Shown here in pieces: positions 7,705-16,559 of a DNA stretch of 64,000 bases. Numbering within the stretch: position 1 is the stretch's first letter; the number at the start of each line of letters is the position of its first letter. The stretch is from positions 310,001 to 374,000 of the forward strand of contig JAHBSZ010000002.1 in assembly GCA_019638845.1 (NCBI GenBank), written 5' to 3'. Below the pieces are notes generated by a model. That model searched no databases. It had not been told where the DNA came from and saw only the letters and a list, made by a program, of their open reading frames with translations. The translations under genes and the position numbers were made by a program. Origin of the DNA: Salinibacterium sp. GTDB taxonomy: Bacteria; Actinomycetota; Actinomycetes; Actinomycetales; Microbacteriaceae.

Positions 7705-8855
7705 GGGACTACGTCGATCTCGGCATCCGGACCGTGGTCAACGCGGGGGGCGCACAATCTCGCCTCGGCGGCTCGACTCTTTCACCTGAGGTCAGGGAGG
7801 CGATGAGTCGGGCGTCGACCGAGTATGTCGACGTGGAAGCACTCCACGATCGCGTCGGGCAACGACTTGCCGTCGCAACCCGCAATGAGGCTGCCGCAGT
7901 ATCTGCTGGCAGTGCTGCTGGGATCATGATCGCCGTCGCCGCTGTCATTACCGGCACTGACCCTGACCGCGCCGCCGCCCTACCCCGTCAAGGTGATAGC
8001 CGTCCCACTGTCGCGGTCTGGCGCGCCCACACAACCGGTGTGCTCGCTGGCGCGGACTCGATCCACGACAACGGGTATCTCAACAGCATTGCTGCGGGGG
8101 GTGGATGGGTACGGGTAATCGATGCTCCAGCGGAACTGCGGTCGAGCGACGCCGCCCTGGTGTGGTTTCCCGGGATGTATGGCATCCCCGACGAGGACAC
8201 CAAGCTCATCGAGTTCGCGGCACAAGCGCGGGATGTCGGGGTGCCCGTGATCGTTGATGCCGCCGACCAAATTCCACCTTTCGCTCGAAGTTGGGAGTAC
8301 ACCACCGCATGGGGAGCGGATCTGGCTCTGTTCAGCGGGGGCAAGGGACTTCACGGCCCCACGAGTAGCGGCCTCATCCTGGGTCGCGCCGATCTTGTGG
8401 CTGCCTGTCGTGCGAATAGTGGCACCGAGCATGGGGTGGGTCGGCCAGCCAAGATCGGCCGGGAAGAACTCCTCGGACTTCTCGTCGCGGTAGAGCACGC
8501 GTCCAGAGTCGATGAGGACGCTCGCTTCGCCGAACAGGACGCGGTCGTGCAGCACTGGGCTGAGGCTTTCGCCTCGCTACCGATCGATCTTGAGCGTGTG
8601 CCGCTCGGGCATTGCGGTCAGCGGATACCCCGACTCATCCTTCGGCTCCGTTCAGGATCGCGCGAATGCCGCGACGACCTCATCGCCGAACTGTGGGATG
8701 CCGACCCGCGCGTAGCCGTACTGCCCGAAGTAGAGGCGGCAATTGCGCTCAGCCCGCAACTGCTCGTCGACGATCAGCCGTCATTGGTGGAGGCGCTCGT
8801 CCACCGCGTCATCAGCGCTCATCTTGAGGGTTGCCCGGTCTGCGCGCCGGACTAA
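7701..8855 (+). CDS. SelA-like PLP enzyme (D-glucosaminate-6-phosphate ammonia-lyase/DgaE type)
   Basis: The protein is about 384 residues and starts at a GTG that overlaps the CGNR stop (GTGA). The N-terminus R-T-V-V-N-A-G-G, the middle V-I-V-D-A-A-D-Q-I-P-P and the PLP-lysine segment F-S-G-G-K-G-L-H-G-P match the SelA-like aminotransferase fold. Bacteria without selenocysteine use such proteins as amino-sugar-acid lyases or racemases. No selB, selD or tRNA-Sec gene is here, so selenocysteine synthesis is unlikely. Its coupling to the regulator, opposite an importer operon that also encodes a PLP enzyme, suggests it removes an amino group from the imported compound or an intermediate. Confidence 0.82.
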   Translation: MRDYVDLGIRTVVNAGGAQSRLGGSTLSPEVREAMSRASTEYVDVEALHDRVGQRLAVATRNEAAAVSAGSAAGIMIAVAAVITGTDPDRAAALPRQGDSRPTVAVWRAHTTGVLAGADSIHDNGYLNSIAAGGGWVRVIDAPAELRSSDAALVWFPGMYGIPDEDTKLIEFAAQARDVGVPVIVDAADQIPPFARSWEYTTAWGADLALFSGGKGLHGPTSSGLILGRADLVAACRANSGTEHGVGRPAKIGREELLGLLVAVEHASRVDEDARFAEQDAVVQHWAEAFASLPIDLERVPLGHCGQRIPRLILRLRSGSRECRDDLIAELWDADPRVAVLPEVEAAIALSPQLLVDDQPSLVEALVHRVISAHLEGCPVCAPD

Positions 8856-8906
8856 CGCGACCGCCCCAAGAGCAGCCTCGGCCGCACATGCCATGGGGAT
8901 GGGCGA

Positions 8907-9899
8907 CTACCCGGAGACGAGTTGTTTCGCGCCGCCCTCGAACTCGCTGATATCCCCCGTCTCGCCGGCGCGCATGGCACGACGGCCGACGATGAATTGG
9001 TACGCAAGGAACGAGCCGAGAGCAACAGTGCCGATGCCGATTTTGATCGGCCACGGCCACGCCTGACGAGTCACGAATCCCTCGATGATCCCGGAAACCA
9101 GAAGCGCGAGCGCAAGCCCGATCACGATCGTGAAGAGCGCGCGACCTTCTTCGGCGAGGGCCCTGCCACGCGTACGGGCACCCGGGGCTATCCACGCCCA
9201 GAACAGGCGCAACCCCGTGGCCCCTGCGACGAAGATCGAGTACAACTCGAGCTGGCCGTGCGGGGCGATGTAAAGGAAGAACACGTCGAGGTCACCAAAG
9301 TGCGCAAGCGCCGCTGCCGCCATCCCGATGCTCTGCGCATTCGTGAACATGATGACGGGCGAGACCACCCCGAAGATGCCGAACAGGATGCACTGGGCCG
9401 CCACCCATGCGTTGTTGGTCCACACGACTCCCGTGAACGAGGTCTCCGAATAGGTCGAGTAGTAGTCGACGAACGCCTGACGATAGTCCTTGAGGTCGGC
9501 CTCAGAACCGAAGGTTGCCAACACTCGGGGGTCATTCATCGCCCACGCCGCATAGATCACGGCGACAAGAGCGCTCAACACGGCAATCACGAGGGTCAGA
9601 GTGCGTACTCGGTACAACGCCGCCGGAAGTTGGTTGACGAAGAACGTCGGGAGTTGGCTCATCACGTTTGCCGACGCTCCCGTGAATTGCAGCCGCGCAC
9701 GACTGAGCCACAGCGACAGCCGATCGGCCTGAGCAGACTGCCCCGCGGTGGTCTTGATCGCAGAAAGTTGAGTCGCCCCAGACTGGTAGCGGTCGATCAG
9801 TTGGTCGGCCTCGATACCGCTAAACCGACGGCGTGCGCCAAGCCGGGCAAGCTCATCCCATTCATCGCGGTGGGCGGCGGAGTAGGCGTCGAGATCCAT
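8907..9899 (-). CDS. Stage II sporulation protein M (SpoIIM)-family membrane protein
   Basis: The 330-residue integral membrane protein starts M-D-L-D-A-Y. A charged N-terminal domain (about 1-100) precedes roughly six transmembrane helices; the H-G-x-x-E-L segment typical of SpoIIM proteins appears as P-H-G-Q-L-E-L near residue 215. The family occurs in non-sporulating Actinobacteria next to RDD proteins, as here. Its start is only 16 bp from the divergent RDD start. The longer frame upstream would overlap that gene, so I chose the ATG at 9899. The molecular role is unknown. Confidence 0.85.
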   Translation of the reverse strand: MDLDAYSAAHRDEWDELARLGARRRFSGIEADQLIDRYQSGATQLSAIKTTAGQSAQADRLSLWLSRARLQFTGASANVMSQLPTFFVNQLPAALYRVRTLTLVIAVLSALVAVIYAAWAMNDPRVLATFGSEADLKDYRQAFVDYYSTYSETSFTGVVWTNNAWVAAQCILFGIFGVVSPVIMFTNAQSIGMAAAALAHFGDLDVFFLYIAPHGQLELYSIFVAGATGLRLFWAWIAPGARTRGRALAEEGRALFTIVIGLALALLVSGIIEGFVTRQAWPWPIKIGIGTVALGSFLAYQFIVGRRAMRAGETGDISEFEGGAKQLVSG

Positions 9900-9915
9900 C
9901 TGCTTAAATGATCGC

Positions 9916-10773
9916 ATGGCCCGCCCCGTCTCCGTTGACCCCGTCGAGCACATCGAGGACATGCACGAACTCGTGACAGGTGAAGCCGTGGCACTCGACC
10001 TTCGGCCCCAGAGCTTCATCCTTCGCGCTGCGGGGGCGATGATCGACTACCTCGTCTACTTCGGCGCGTACATCCTGATCATGGTGATGCTGTTCACCTT
10101 CGCGAGCCAACTCGGGCTCGACGATGCGCTGCTGCGCACCATCGGGGTCATCGGCCTCGTCTTGTGCATCGTGGTGATTCCGGTGACCGTGGAACTTCTG
10201 AGCCAAGGCAAGTCCCTCGGCAAGCTTGCGGTCGGTGCCCGAATAGTGCGCGACGATGGCGGTGCCATCGGGTTTCGGCACGCGTTCATCCGTGCACTTC
10301 TTGGCGTGTTTGAGATCTATATCTCGCTCGGCGGCGTTGCCGCGATCACGGGCCTCCTCAACGGCAAGGCCAAACGCATGGGCGACCTGCTTGCGGGAAC
10401 ATACAGTCAGAACGAGCGGGTATCGAAGATCGAACTACCCGTCTTCGGTGTCCCCGTACCGCTCATCGAGTGGAGCCGAACCGCCGATGTGGCACGGATG
10501 CCCGACGCGCTAGCCCGCCGCACCGCGCAGTTCCTGCGTCAGGCGCCGGGACTCACCCCAGTCTCACGCGAGCGACTGAGCCGGGAGCTCGCCCACGAGG
10601 TCTCCGTGTATGTGTCCCCCGTGCCGATCGTCGGCGCGGAACTGTTCCTCGCGGCAGTCGCCGCCGTCCGACGCGACCGCGAGTTCGCCGCGCTCGAGCT
10701 GGAGAAGGCGGGTCTTGCGCGCCTCGCACCCGCTCTGGAAGGCACGCCGCGGGGCTTTCCCGACCGCGGCTAG
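9916..10773 (+). CDS. RDD family membrane protein
   Basis: The 285-residue protein has an RDD domain at about residues 28-160: L-R-P-Q-S-F-I-L-R-A-A-G-A-M-I-D-Y, two long hydrophobic helices, then S-L-G-K-L-A-V-G-A-R-I-V-R-D-D-G. A third region contains the K-R-M-G-D-L-L-A-G-T ending common to RDD proteins. A soluble C-terminal domain of about 110 residues follows. It is divergent from the SpoIIM-like gene, a pairing often seen in Actinobacteria. TTAAAT lies 6 nt before the ATG and may be its -10. Function is unknown; transport or membrane organisation has been proposed for the family. Confidence 0.85.
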   Translation: MARPVSVDPVEHIEDMHELVTGEAVALDLRPQSFILRAAGAMIDYLVYFGAYILIMVMLFTFASQLGLDDALLRTIGVIGLVLCIVVIPVTVELLSQGKSLGKLAVGARIVRDDGGAIGFRHAFIRALLGVFEIYISLGGVAAITGLLNGKAKRMGDLLAGTYSQNERVSKIELPVFGVPVPLIEWSRTADVARMPDALARRTAQFLRQAPGLTPVSRERLSRELAHEVSVYVSPVPIVGAELFLAAVAAVRRDREFAALELEKAGLARLAPALEGTPRGFPDRG

Positions 10774-10785
10774 GAAAGCAACCGG

Positions 10786-12243
10786 CTAGTAGCGGTAATG
10801 GTCCACTTTGTACGGGCCGTCGACGGGCACTCCGATGTAGGCCGCCTGACGTGGTGTGAGCTTCGTGAGCACAACGCCGAGCGCGTCGAGGTGCAGACGC
10901 GCGACCTTCTCGTCGAGGTGCTTCGGTAGCACGTACACCTGGTTCGCGTATTGACCCGCACCGTTGTTGGCCCACAGCTCGATTTGCGCAAGCACCTGGT
11001 TGGTGAAGGAGTTGCTCATGACGAAGGAGGGGTGGCCTGTCGCATTCCCGAGATTCATCAGTCGACCTTCGGAGAGCACCAGCACGCTGCGCCCGGACGG
11101 CATGCGCCACTCGTGCACCTGAGGTTTGATCTCGACTTTCACCGCGCCGGAAAGCTTCTCCAGCCCGGCAATGTCGATCTCGTTGTCAAAGTGCCCAACG
11201 TTCGCGACGATCGCGAGGTGCTTCATGCCGAGCAGGTGGTCAGTGCTGATGACGTTCTCATTGCCGGTACCGGTCACCCAAATGTCGACCTCGCTGAGGA
11301 CGTTCTCGATGGTGGTGACTTGGAAACCGTCCATTGCTGCCTGGAGGGCGTTGATCGGATCGATCTCCGACACCATGACACGAGCACCCTGGCCACGCAG
11401 CGCCTCGGCAGCGCCCTTGCCCACATCGCCATAGCCCGCGACGAACACGACCTTGCCGCCGATGAGCACATCCGTGGCGCGGTTGAGCCCGTCGGGGAGC
11501 GAGTGCCGGATGCCGTACTTGTTGTCGAACTTCGATTTCGTCACCGAGTCGTTGACGTTGATGGCGGGGAACAACAAGTTGCCCGCGGCGGCGAGTTCGT
11601 ACAGGCGGTGCACGCCCGTGGTGGTCTCCTCCGTGACGCCCTTGATCTCGGCCGCGATCGTGGTCCAGCGGTCCGTCGACGATGCGAGCGAACGACGCAA
11701 CACGTCGAGGATGACGCTCCACTCGTGGCTCGCGTCGGCTTCGGTTGCGGGAACCGCTCCCGCGAGCTCGAACTCTCGGCCCTTGTGCACGAGCAGCGTG
11801 GCGTCGCCACCGTCATCGAGAATCATGTTCGGACCGGTTGCACCTTCGGCGGACCAGTCGAAGATCTGCTCGGTGCACCACCAGTACTCCTCGAGCGTCT
11901 CGCCCTTCCAAGCGAACACGGGAACGCCGGCAGGGGCATCCGGAGTACCGGTCGGCCCGACCGCGATGGCGGCCGCTGCGTCGTCTTGAGTGGAGAAGAT
12001 GTTGCAACTCGCCCAGCGCACCTCGGCACCGAGGGCCACCAGGGTTTCGATGAGAACAGCGGTCTGGATGGTCATGTGCAGCGATCCGGCAATCCGGGCG
12101 CCTGCGAGGGGCTTGGATACCCCGAACTCGTCACGGAGCGCCATGAGGCCCGGCATCTCGTGTTCGGCGAGACGGATCTGGTGACGGCCGGCCTCCGCGA
12201 GAGAGAGATCTGCAACTTTGTACGGAAGGGCTGTCGTGAGCAT
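10786..12243 (-). CDS. ahcY: Adenosylhomocysteinase (S-adenosyl-L-homocysteine hydrolase)
   Basis: The 485-residue cytosolic protein is full length for the actinobacterial form with its internal insertion. It hydrolyses S-adenosylhomocysteine to adenosine and homocysteine using tightly bound NAD. Visible signatures are [15 protein letters not shown] (about 95-110), the Rossmann segment A-G-Y-G-D-V-G-K-G and the C-terminal H-Y-R-Y. It follows the acyltransferase gene by 4 bp and may be read from the DUF3499 operon. It converges on the RDD gene with only 12 bp between stops. Confidence 0.97.
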   Translation of the reverse strand: MLTTALPYKVADLSLAEAGRHQIRLAEHEMPGLMALRDEFGVSKPLAGARIAGSLHMTIQTAVLIETLVALGAEVRWASCNIFSTQDDAAAAIAVGPTGTPDAPAGVPVFAWKGETLEEYWWCTEQIFDWSAEGATGPNMILDDGGDATLLVHKGREFELAGAVPATEADASHEWSVILDVLRRSLASSTDRWTTIAAEIKGVTEETTTGVHRLYELAAAGNLLFPAINVNDSVTKSKFDNKYGIRHSLPDGLNRATDVLIGGKVVFVAGYGDVGKGAAEALRGQGARVMVSEIDPINALQAAMDGFQVTTIENVLSEVDIWVTGTGNENVISTDHLLGMKHLAIVANVGHFDNEIDIAGLEKLSGAVKVEIKPQVHEWRMPSGRSVLVLSEGRLMNLGNATGHPSFVMSNSFTNQVLAQIELWANNGAGQYANQVYVLPKHLDEKVARLHLDALGVVLTKLTPRQAAYIGVPVDGPYKVDHYRY

Positions 12244-12247
12244 CCGA

Positions 12248-13450
12248 CTATTCTCGCAGGTCGCTACCGGATGTCACAGCGCTGCGGCGTGCGCGAGCCA
12301 GCTCGATCTTTCGGCCAACCATCCGGGCAAGGTGATGACTCGGTAGCTCAATTCCCCGCGAGAACAACCACGCCACGGCGATCGATGCTCCGATCCCGAG
12401 CGGCAGCGCGAGCAACCAGCGGTCGATACCCACGAAATACATCGTCGTGACGAGTACCGGCACATGCACCAGGTAGAGGCTGAACGAGAGACGGCCAAGC
12501 CACTGCACAAGCCGTGATTCCAGAAAATCGCTCCACCGACCGGCAACGAGCGCAAGCGCGACAAGGGCCAAGCTGCCGGCAACGGCGAAACCCACAGTCA
12601 CCGGATATAGGGCGCCAGTAACGCCGGAAGCCACCCACGGCACCGCGATCAGGGCGAGCGAACAGGCGAGGAACACTGCCGCCCGACCCGGCCGAGCGAC
12701 CAGAACTGTGGAGAGCACGCGAGTTATTGCGGGCAGTACTGCTGCGATTGCCACACCTGCCACGAACATGGGGAGGTATACGAGCGCGTCGAGGCCCGCC
12801 ACACTCCCGGCGGTGATGACTGCCACGCAGGCAACGATCACCACGACGGCTGCCCGGGTCGAGGTGATCCGCACGGCCAGAAGCCCGGCGAGCGGAAGCA
12901 GGAGCGAGAACGCAAACTCCCAGCCCAGAGACCACAGTGGATTGTTCAGGGGTTGCCGAGGGCCGAGCAGATTGAGCGTGTCGAGCAGATCCGTCGCGGA
13001 GAACGTGAGGCTGTTGGCATTCGATAACCAATCGATTCCCACCCCACTCACCACCGGAAATCGCGGTACAGCGACAACCAGCAACGCGGCGAGCGCGATC
13101 GACCCGAGTACGGGTATGCCCAGTCGAATCATCCTGCGGGGGTAATAGACCAGCCAGGAATACCCGGCGCGTGCGCGCAGCACCGGAAGAGTCAGTACGA
13201 GCCCGCTGAGAATGAAGAACACGAATACGGCCTCGAGCCCGGCCGACAGCAAGAGATGCAACGGGAAGGTGAGCACTCGCCATCCGACCGTACCCGCGAC
13301 CTGGGAAATGGATGACCCATCGCGACCGGGCCACAGAGTCACGAGAATCACCGGGGCCGCCAACGCTGCGTGATGGAACACCACCACGAGCGCGGCGACT
13401 CCTCGGAGCCCGTCGAGGGAGCGCAGTCGCGGGACTATCGGATCGGTCAC
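12248..13450 (-). CDS. Acyltransferase 3 family membrane protein
   Basis: The protein is about 400 residues with around ten transmembrane helices. It opens with [20 protein letters not shown], the acyltransferase-3 N-terminal signature in which the histidine is thought to be catalytic. Members O-acylate sugars or lipids at the membrane. The GTG start at 13450 overlaps the HAD gene stop (GTGA); a longer frame to 13576 has no start support and lies inside the HAD gene. Its place in an otherwise conserved housekeeping block looks like a lineage-specific addition. The acceptor is unknown. Confidence 0.85.
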   Translation of the reverse strand: MTDPIVPRLRSLDGLRGVAALVVVFHHAALAAPVILVTLWPGRDGSSISQVAGTVGWRVLTFPLHLLLSAGLEAVFVFFILSGLVLTLPVLRARAGYSWLVYYPRRMIRLGIPVLGSIALAALLVVAVPRFPVVSGVGIDWLSNANSLTFSATDLLDTLNLLGPRQPLNNPLWSLGWEFAFSLLLPLAGLLAVRITSTRAAVVVIVACVAVITAGSVAGLDALVYLPMFVAGVAIAAVLPAITRVLSTVLVARPGRAAVFLACSLALIAVPWVASGVTGALYPVTVGFAVAGSLALVALALVAGRWSDFLESRLVQWLGRLSFSLYLVHVPVLVTTMYFVGIDRWLLALPLGIGASIAVAWLFSRGIELPSHHLARMVGRKIELARARRSAVTSGSDLRE

Positions 13451-14277
13451 GCCTTCGAACCCGATGCGAACGGCATCATGGCGGGCAGCGGAAACGGCAG
13501 GTCGACCGAGTCGAGCCACGGGATGAGCGCGCTCACGTAGTCTCGGGTCTGCTTCCAGCCATCCACCGGTACGCACAGCACCCCGTGCTCGTACACCGGA
13601 CGGTCGTTGCCGGCCTCGTCGAGCCGATCGCCGATGAACAGAAGCTCCGAAAGCTCCACGCCCAGCTCCGCGACCAGCTTGTCGATGCCGTAAGCCTTGT
13701 CGATTCCCTTGCGGGTGATGTCGAGCGAGGTCGATCCGCCACCCCTCACCTCAAGGTCGGGAAGCTTCTGCTGCACCCAGGCGCCCAGGGCTCGCTTCTT
13801 CGCGCCATCCGGATCCCAGGCGGCCTTTTCCGCGATCGGCGCCTGCTGGCCGAGCGCCGAGAAAGTGATCTGGCTACCGCGGTCTTCGATGATGTCGCCC
13901 CACGGTCCCGGATGCCACAGCTCGAGCTCGCGAGCGCCTGCCTCGAGCGCCGCGATCGTGCGCGACTTCTCGTCGTCCGTAAGATCTTCGGCGTACTGGA
14001 GGCGCCACTGCCCGTCGCGCCACAGATAGTACCGAGTGCCGCAGGTGGGCATGAGGTGCAACCTGCTCATGGCGGCATCGTCGGCTCGGAATCCGTCGAG
14101 GGCCTGGGCGACGAACTGCTCGAATCTCCCGCCGGAGATGATGCACACGTCGATGCGTTCGAGGAGCTTGGCGAGCACCTCGCTCATGGCGGGGTCCATC
14201 GTCGACTTTGAGGGCGCCAAGGTGTCGTCAAGGTCGAAGACGACAGCTTTCAGCTCGGCGGTTTTATGCGAGGTCAT
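13447..14277 (-). CDS. HAD-IIB family hydrolase, phosphomannomutase-like
   Basis: The 276-residue protein has HAD motif I in F-D-L-D-D-T-L (D15 nucleophile, D17 acid/base), motif II C-I-I-S-G-G-R near residue 46, and motif IV F-I-G-D-R-L-D-E-A-G-N-D near residue 220. The C2 cap and the Q-I-T-F-S-A-L-G-Q segment resemble HAD-IIB sugar phosphatases and the eukaryote-type phosphomannomutase. It overlaps DUF3499 by 4 bp, the position that in mycobacteria is taken by the unrelated phosphohexomutase ManB (Rv3257c beside Rv3258c). It may therefore act on mannose phosphates, but phosphatase activity is equally possible. Confidence 0.82.
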   Translation of the reverse strand: MTSHKTAELKAVVFDLDDTLAPSKSTMDPAMSEVLAKLLERIDVCIISGGRFEQFVAQALDGFRADDAAMSRLHLMPTCGTRYYLWRDGQWRLQYAEDLTDDEKSRTIAALEAGARELELWHPGPWGDIIEDRGSQITFSALGQQAPIAEKAAWDPDGAKKRALGAWVQQKLPDLEVRGGGSTSLDITRKGIDKAYGIDKLVAELGVELSELLFIGDRLDEAGNDRPVYEHGVLCVPVDGWKQTRDYVSALIPWLDSVDLPFPLPAMMPFASGSKA

Positions 14278-14495
14278 GCCCCAAAACTACTGCCACCCAA
14301 AACGACGTGACGTACGACCTGCCAACCCTGCGGCGCTGAAAGGCGCTCGGCATGCCGGTCGCACAGGTCATAGCTGTGCGGCTCTGCGGCTTGACTGAGC
14401 GGACCGAGCACTGCCATCGAGTCCGCATAAACGTAGGTGAGCGTGGCGGACGCCTCCTGGTTACAGGCAACTTTGCTGCACGGGCGAGCGTTCAT
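14274..14495 (-). CDS. DUF3499 family protein
   Basis: The 73-residue protein carries the family pattern C-S-K-V-A-C, then L-T-Y-V-Y-A-D-S near residue 20 and S-Y-D-L-C-D-R-H-A-E-R-L near residue 41. The C-x4-C and C-x2-H pairs suggest a small zinc-binding fold. It is conserved between a metallopeptidase-like gene and a phosphohexomutase gene in Actinobacteria (Rv3258c-type). It is divergent from the metallopeptidase-like gene, with 63 bp between starts. TAGCCT lies 9 nt before its ATG and could be its -10. Function is unknown. Confidence 0.88.
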   Translation of the reverse strand: MNARPCSKVACNQEASATLTYVYADSMAVLGPLSQAAEPHSYDLCDRHAERLSAPQGWQVVRHVVLGGSSFGA

Positions 14496-14545
14496 CTCGG
14501 TGCAAGGCTACGACCGTGGGCGATCGGTCGCGCGAGCCACGCCGG

Positions 14546-14558
14546 TAGAATCGTCAGC
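14546..14558 (+). promoter_or_regulatory. Leaderless -10 (TAGAAT, 7 nt before GTG)
   Basis: TAGAAT at 14546-14551 is 7 nt before the GTG at 14559. It fixes the start of the metallopeptidase-like gene, whose frame remains open for another 207 bp upstream. Confidence 0.5.
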
Positions 14559-15002
14559 GTGGCAAAGCCGACGAGAAGAGCCCTCCCCGCGTCCGCGCGG
14601 CCGGGGTGGCGAGACCGTCATGGCCGAGGCATCCGGGCCGCAGTTACCGGGCCTCATCTTCCGTTGTTGCACAGTCGCGCGGGCATGTTCGAGATGACGG
14701 TCGCCTCGACCGCCGAGTACCTCAAAGACCTGTGGCCCGATGAACTTGCCGACGTACGCTTCGAGATCGCCGGAATGCCGATGACCCTCGGAGCAGATCC
14801 GGCAGTGGATCGCTGGCGCGTTCTTGCCGGCGAGCGACGCGTCATCCTGTACCGCTTGCCCATCGAACGACTGTCCCGACTGCACCGCTATGACGACCTG
14901 CACAAACGGATGATGGTCGAGAGCTGCGTTTTCCGGGCGGTGGCAGAACTCCTCGGAAAAGATCCTTGGGATCTTGCTCCTGAGCGCTTCCGTCACCTCT
15001 GA
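14559..15002 (+). CDS. Metallopeptidase-like family protein (Rv3259-like), HExxH not seen
   Basis: The 147-residue protein starts at a GTG (A-K-P-T-R-R-A-L-P follows). It has the R-H-G-R-G-I-R basic leader and the conserved core V-R-F-E-I-A, I-L-Y-R-L-P-I-E-R-L and A-E-L-L-G-K-D-P-W-D-L of the actinobacterial family annotated as metallopeptidase or zincin-like. I find no HExxH motif; the aligned helix reads M-M-V-E-S-C-V-F-R-A-V, so zinc peptidase activity is doubtful. It lies between DUF3499 (divergent) and DUF5719 (convergent, 6 bp apart), as in the conserved block. Confidence 0.82.
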   Translation: MAKPTRRALPASARPGWRDRHGRGIRAAVTGPHLPLLHSRAGMFEMTVASTAEYLKDLWPDELADVRFEIAGMPMTLGADPAVDRWRVLAGERRVILYRLPIERLSRLHRYDDLHKRMMVESCVFRAVAELLGKDPWDLAPERFRHL

Positions 15003-15008
15003 AGTGGA

Positions 15009-16559
15009 TTACGGATAGACGACGATCGGCCCGGATCCGACCCCTGGTGGATGCACGCCGTAGCCGGCGATCGTCCCACCGTCATCGAGCGTGACTGCGG
15101 CGAAGAGCGACGTGAAGCCCGTCAGTGAGTAGGTGACTCCGGGATCGAGTTCGACGAGCGCCGAAGCGCCTGCTGGCACGGTGATCGTCGTCGTCGTCTC
15201 GCCGCCGCGCGCCGCGACGAGCACCTGGGTATCGGTGGTCGTGATGTTGGCGAGGTGCAGAACGGGGTGCGGACCCGGGGCAGCGGTCACCTGCGCGGCA
15301 TCGCGAAGCTGCGCGGCTCCGGCAAACCAGGCGAAATCGGTGACGTCGCCGACGGCTGACGTGACACGCGCAGCGGCCACGAGCGGAGCCGACGACGCGA
15401 CTGTGATCGTGTAACTTCCCGAAGCGAGTTCATCGATGGGCACGTCCACGACGCGACCGCGATCAACCTCGATCTGGAACGACGTACCGGTGGCTGCGCC
15501 GTCCTCCGGGATTACATTCACGGTGAGCGAGACAGAACCCTCGCCCGGCGCGAACACACGAACCGCCGTCTCGACATCGTCGAACTGGGGATCACCACCC
15601 TTGCGCAACGCCTGTACAGCGTCAAGATCCGTCACCAGCAGCCCGGGGATCACCGTCTCGGTCGAGAGTTCGGCAACGGAGGGGATGATGTCGACCCCGC
15701 CCGGGGTCAGGCCGCGCACGATCGCCTCTTGGAGGGTCGCCGAAACCTGACCACCCGTGCTCATCACGTGCACGACGGGAGAGACGACCCCGGGCTGGAA
15801 TCCGGCGAGAGACAGCACGCGTTGACCGTTGGCAGGAACGATGATGCCGCTCGTCCCAGGTGCGGTGATCTGTCCATTCTCACCGTAGAGTTCGAGGTCC
15901 ACCGTCGCCGGCACCTCACTGGGGTTCGTCAGCGACAACAACGTAGTGCGGCCGACCGCAGTGGATCCACCCGCTACCCAACTGTCACCGCTAGCAACAT
16001 CGCATCCTGCCGCGGCGAGTCCGACGAAATCGCCTTCCTCGACAAGCTCGGATTGCGCGCCGCTCACGAGTGCGCTCTCCGTTGCGTCGGCGGCAGTAGG
16101 CGGTGTGCTGATCACGCTTGGTGCTGACGACGTACCGCCCGTCGAGGCGTCGGAGACGAGGACGGGAGTCGTCGATACGAGACCCGTGCTCGCTGCCGAT
16201 CGCAGGTCGGGTCGACCGAGCGCGGACACTGTAGTGGCACCCTCACCCGTGTCATCGGCTAAGCGAAGTACCGATCCCGCACACACAAGCTGCTGAGCCG
16301 TCGGCACCGGGGTCACTGTCACGCTCCCTGGTGTCAATCCCACCGTCGGCAACGGAAGCAGCGCTGCCGCGGCGATGGTTGCCACCGCAACGCCAATCCC
16401 GACCAAACCCGCGACGGATCGCGCACCGACGACCGCGATGTCTCTTACCGAGATCGGCCGTCGCTCGCTGGATTCCGGTTCGTCCTGTTCAGGGAACGCC
16501 GGATCGTTGTCGAACTCATCCCCCGTGGGCTCGATGGGGGCACCCATGAGATCGCTCAT
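15009..16559 (-). CDS. DUF5719 family membrane-anchored extracytoplasmic protein
   Basis: The 516-residue protein has a charged cytoplasmic N-terminus (about 1-40), one hydrophobic helix near residues 45-70, and a long Thr/Ser/Val/Gly-rich extracytoplasmic part made of beta-sandwich-like stretches. Such a sequence fits DUF5719, which in Actinobacteria regularly follows a large membrane GT2 gene. Its ATG overlaps that gene's stop by 4 bp (16556-16559), so the pair is co-translated and probably works together at the membrane. No enzymatic motif is visible. Confidence 0.85.
   Translation of the reverse strand: MSDLMGAPIEPTGDEFDNDPAFPEQDEPESSERRPISVRDIAVVGARSVAGLVGIGVAVATIAAAALLPLPTVGLTPGSVTVTPVPTAQQLVCAGSVLRLADDTGEGATTVSALGRPDLRSAASTGLVSTTPVLVSDASTGGTSSAPSVISTPPTAADATESALVSGAQSELVEEGDFVGLAAAGCDVASGDSWVAGGSTAVGRTTLLSLTNPSEVPATVDLELYGENGQITAPGTSGIIVPANGQRVLSLAGFQPGVVSPVVHVMSTGGQVSATLQEAIVRGLTPGGVDIIPSVAELSTETVIPGLLVTDLDAVQALRKGGDPQFDDVETAVRVFAPGEGSVSLTVNVIPEDGAATGTSFQIEVDRGRVVDVPIDELASGSYTITVASSAPLVAAARVTSAVGDVTDFAWFAGAAQLRDAAQVTAAPGPHPVLHLANITTTDTQVLVAARGGETTTTITVPAGASALVELDPGVTYSLTGFTSLFAAVTLDDGGTIAGYGVHPPGVGSGPIVVYP

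Noticed and set aside
7701-8855. Possible selenocysteine synthase (SelA)
   Set aside because: No selB, selD or tRNA-Sec nearby, and the PLP-lysine context fits the SelA-like lyase group.
10746-10770. GCCGCGG hairpin at the end of the RDD gene
   Set aside because: It is inside the coding region, has an 11-nt loop and no U-tract, so I do not call a terminator.
10953-12450. Long plus-strand frame over ahcY
   Set aside because: It lies antisense to a full-length, strongly conserved ahcY and has no domain of its own.
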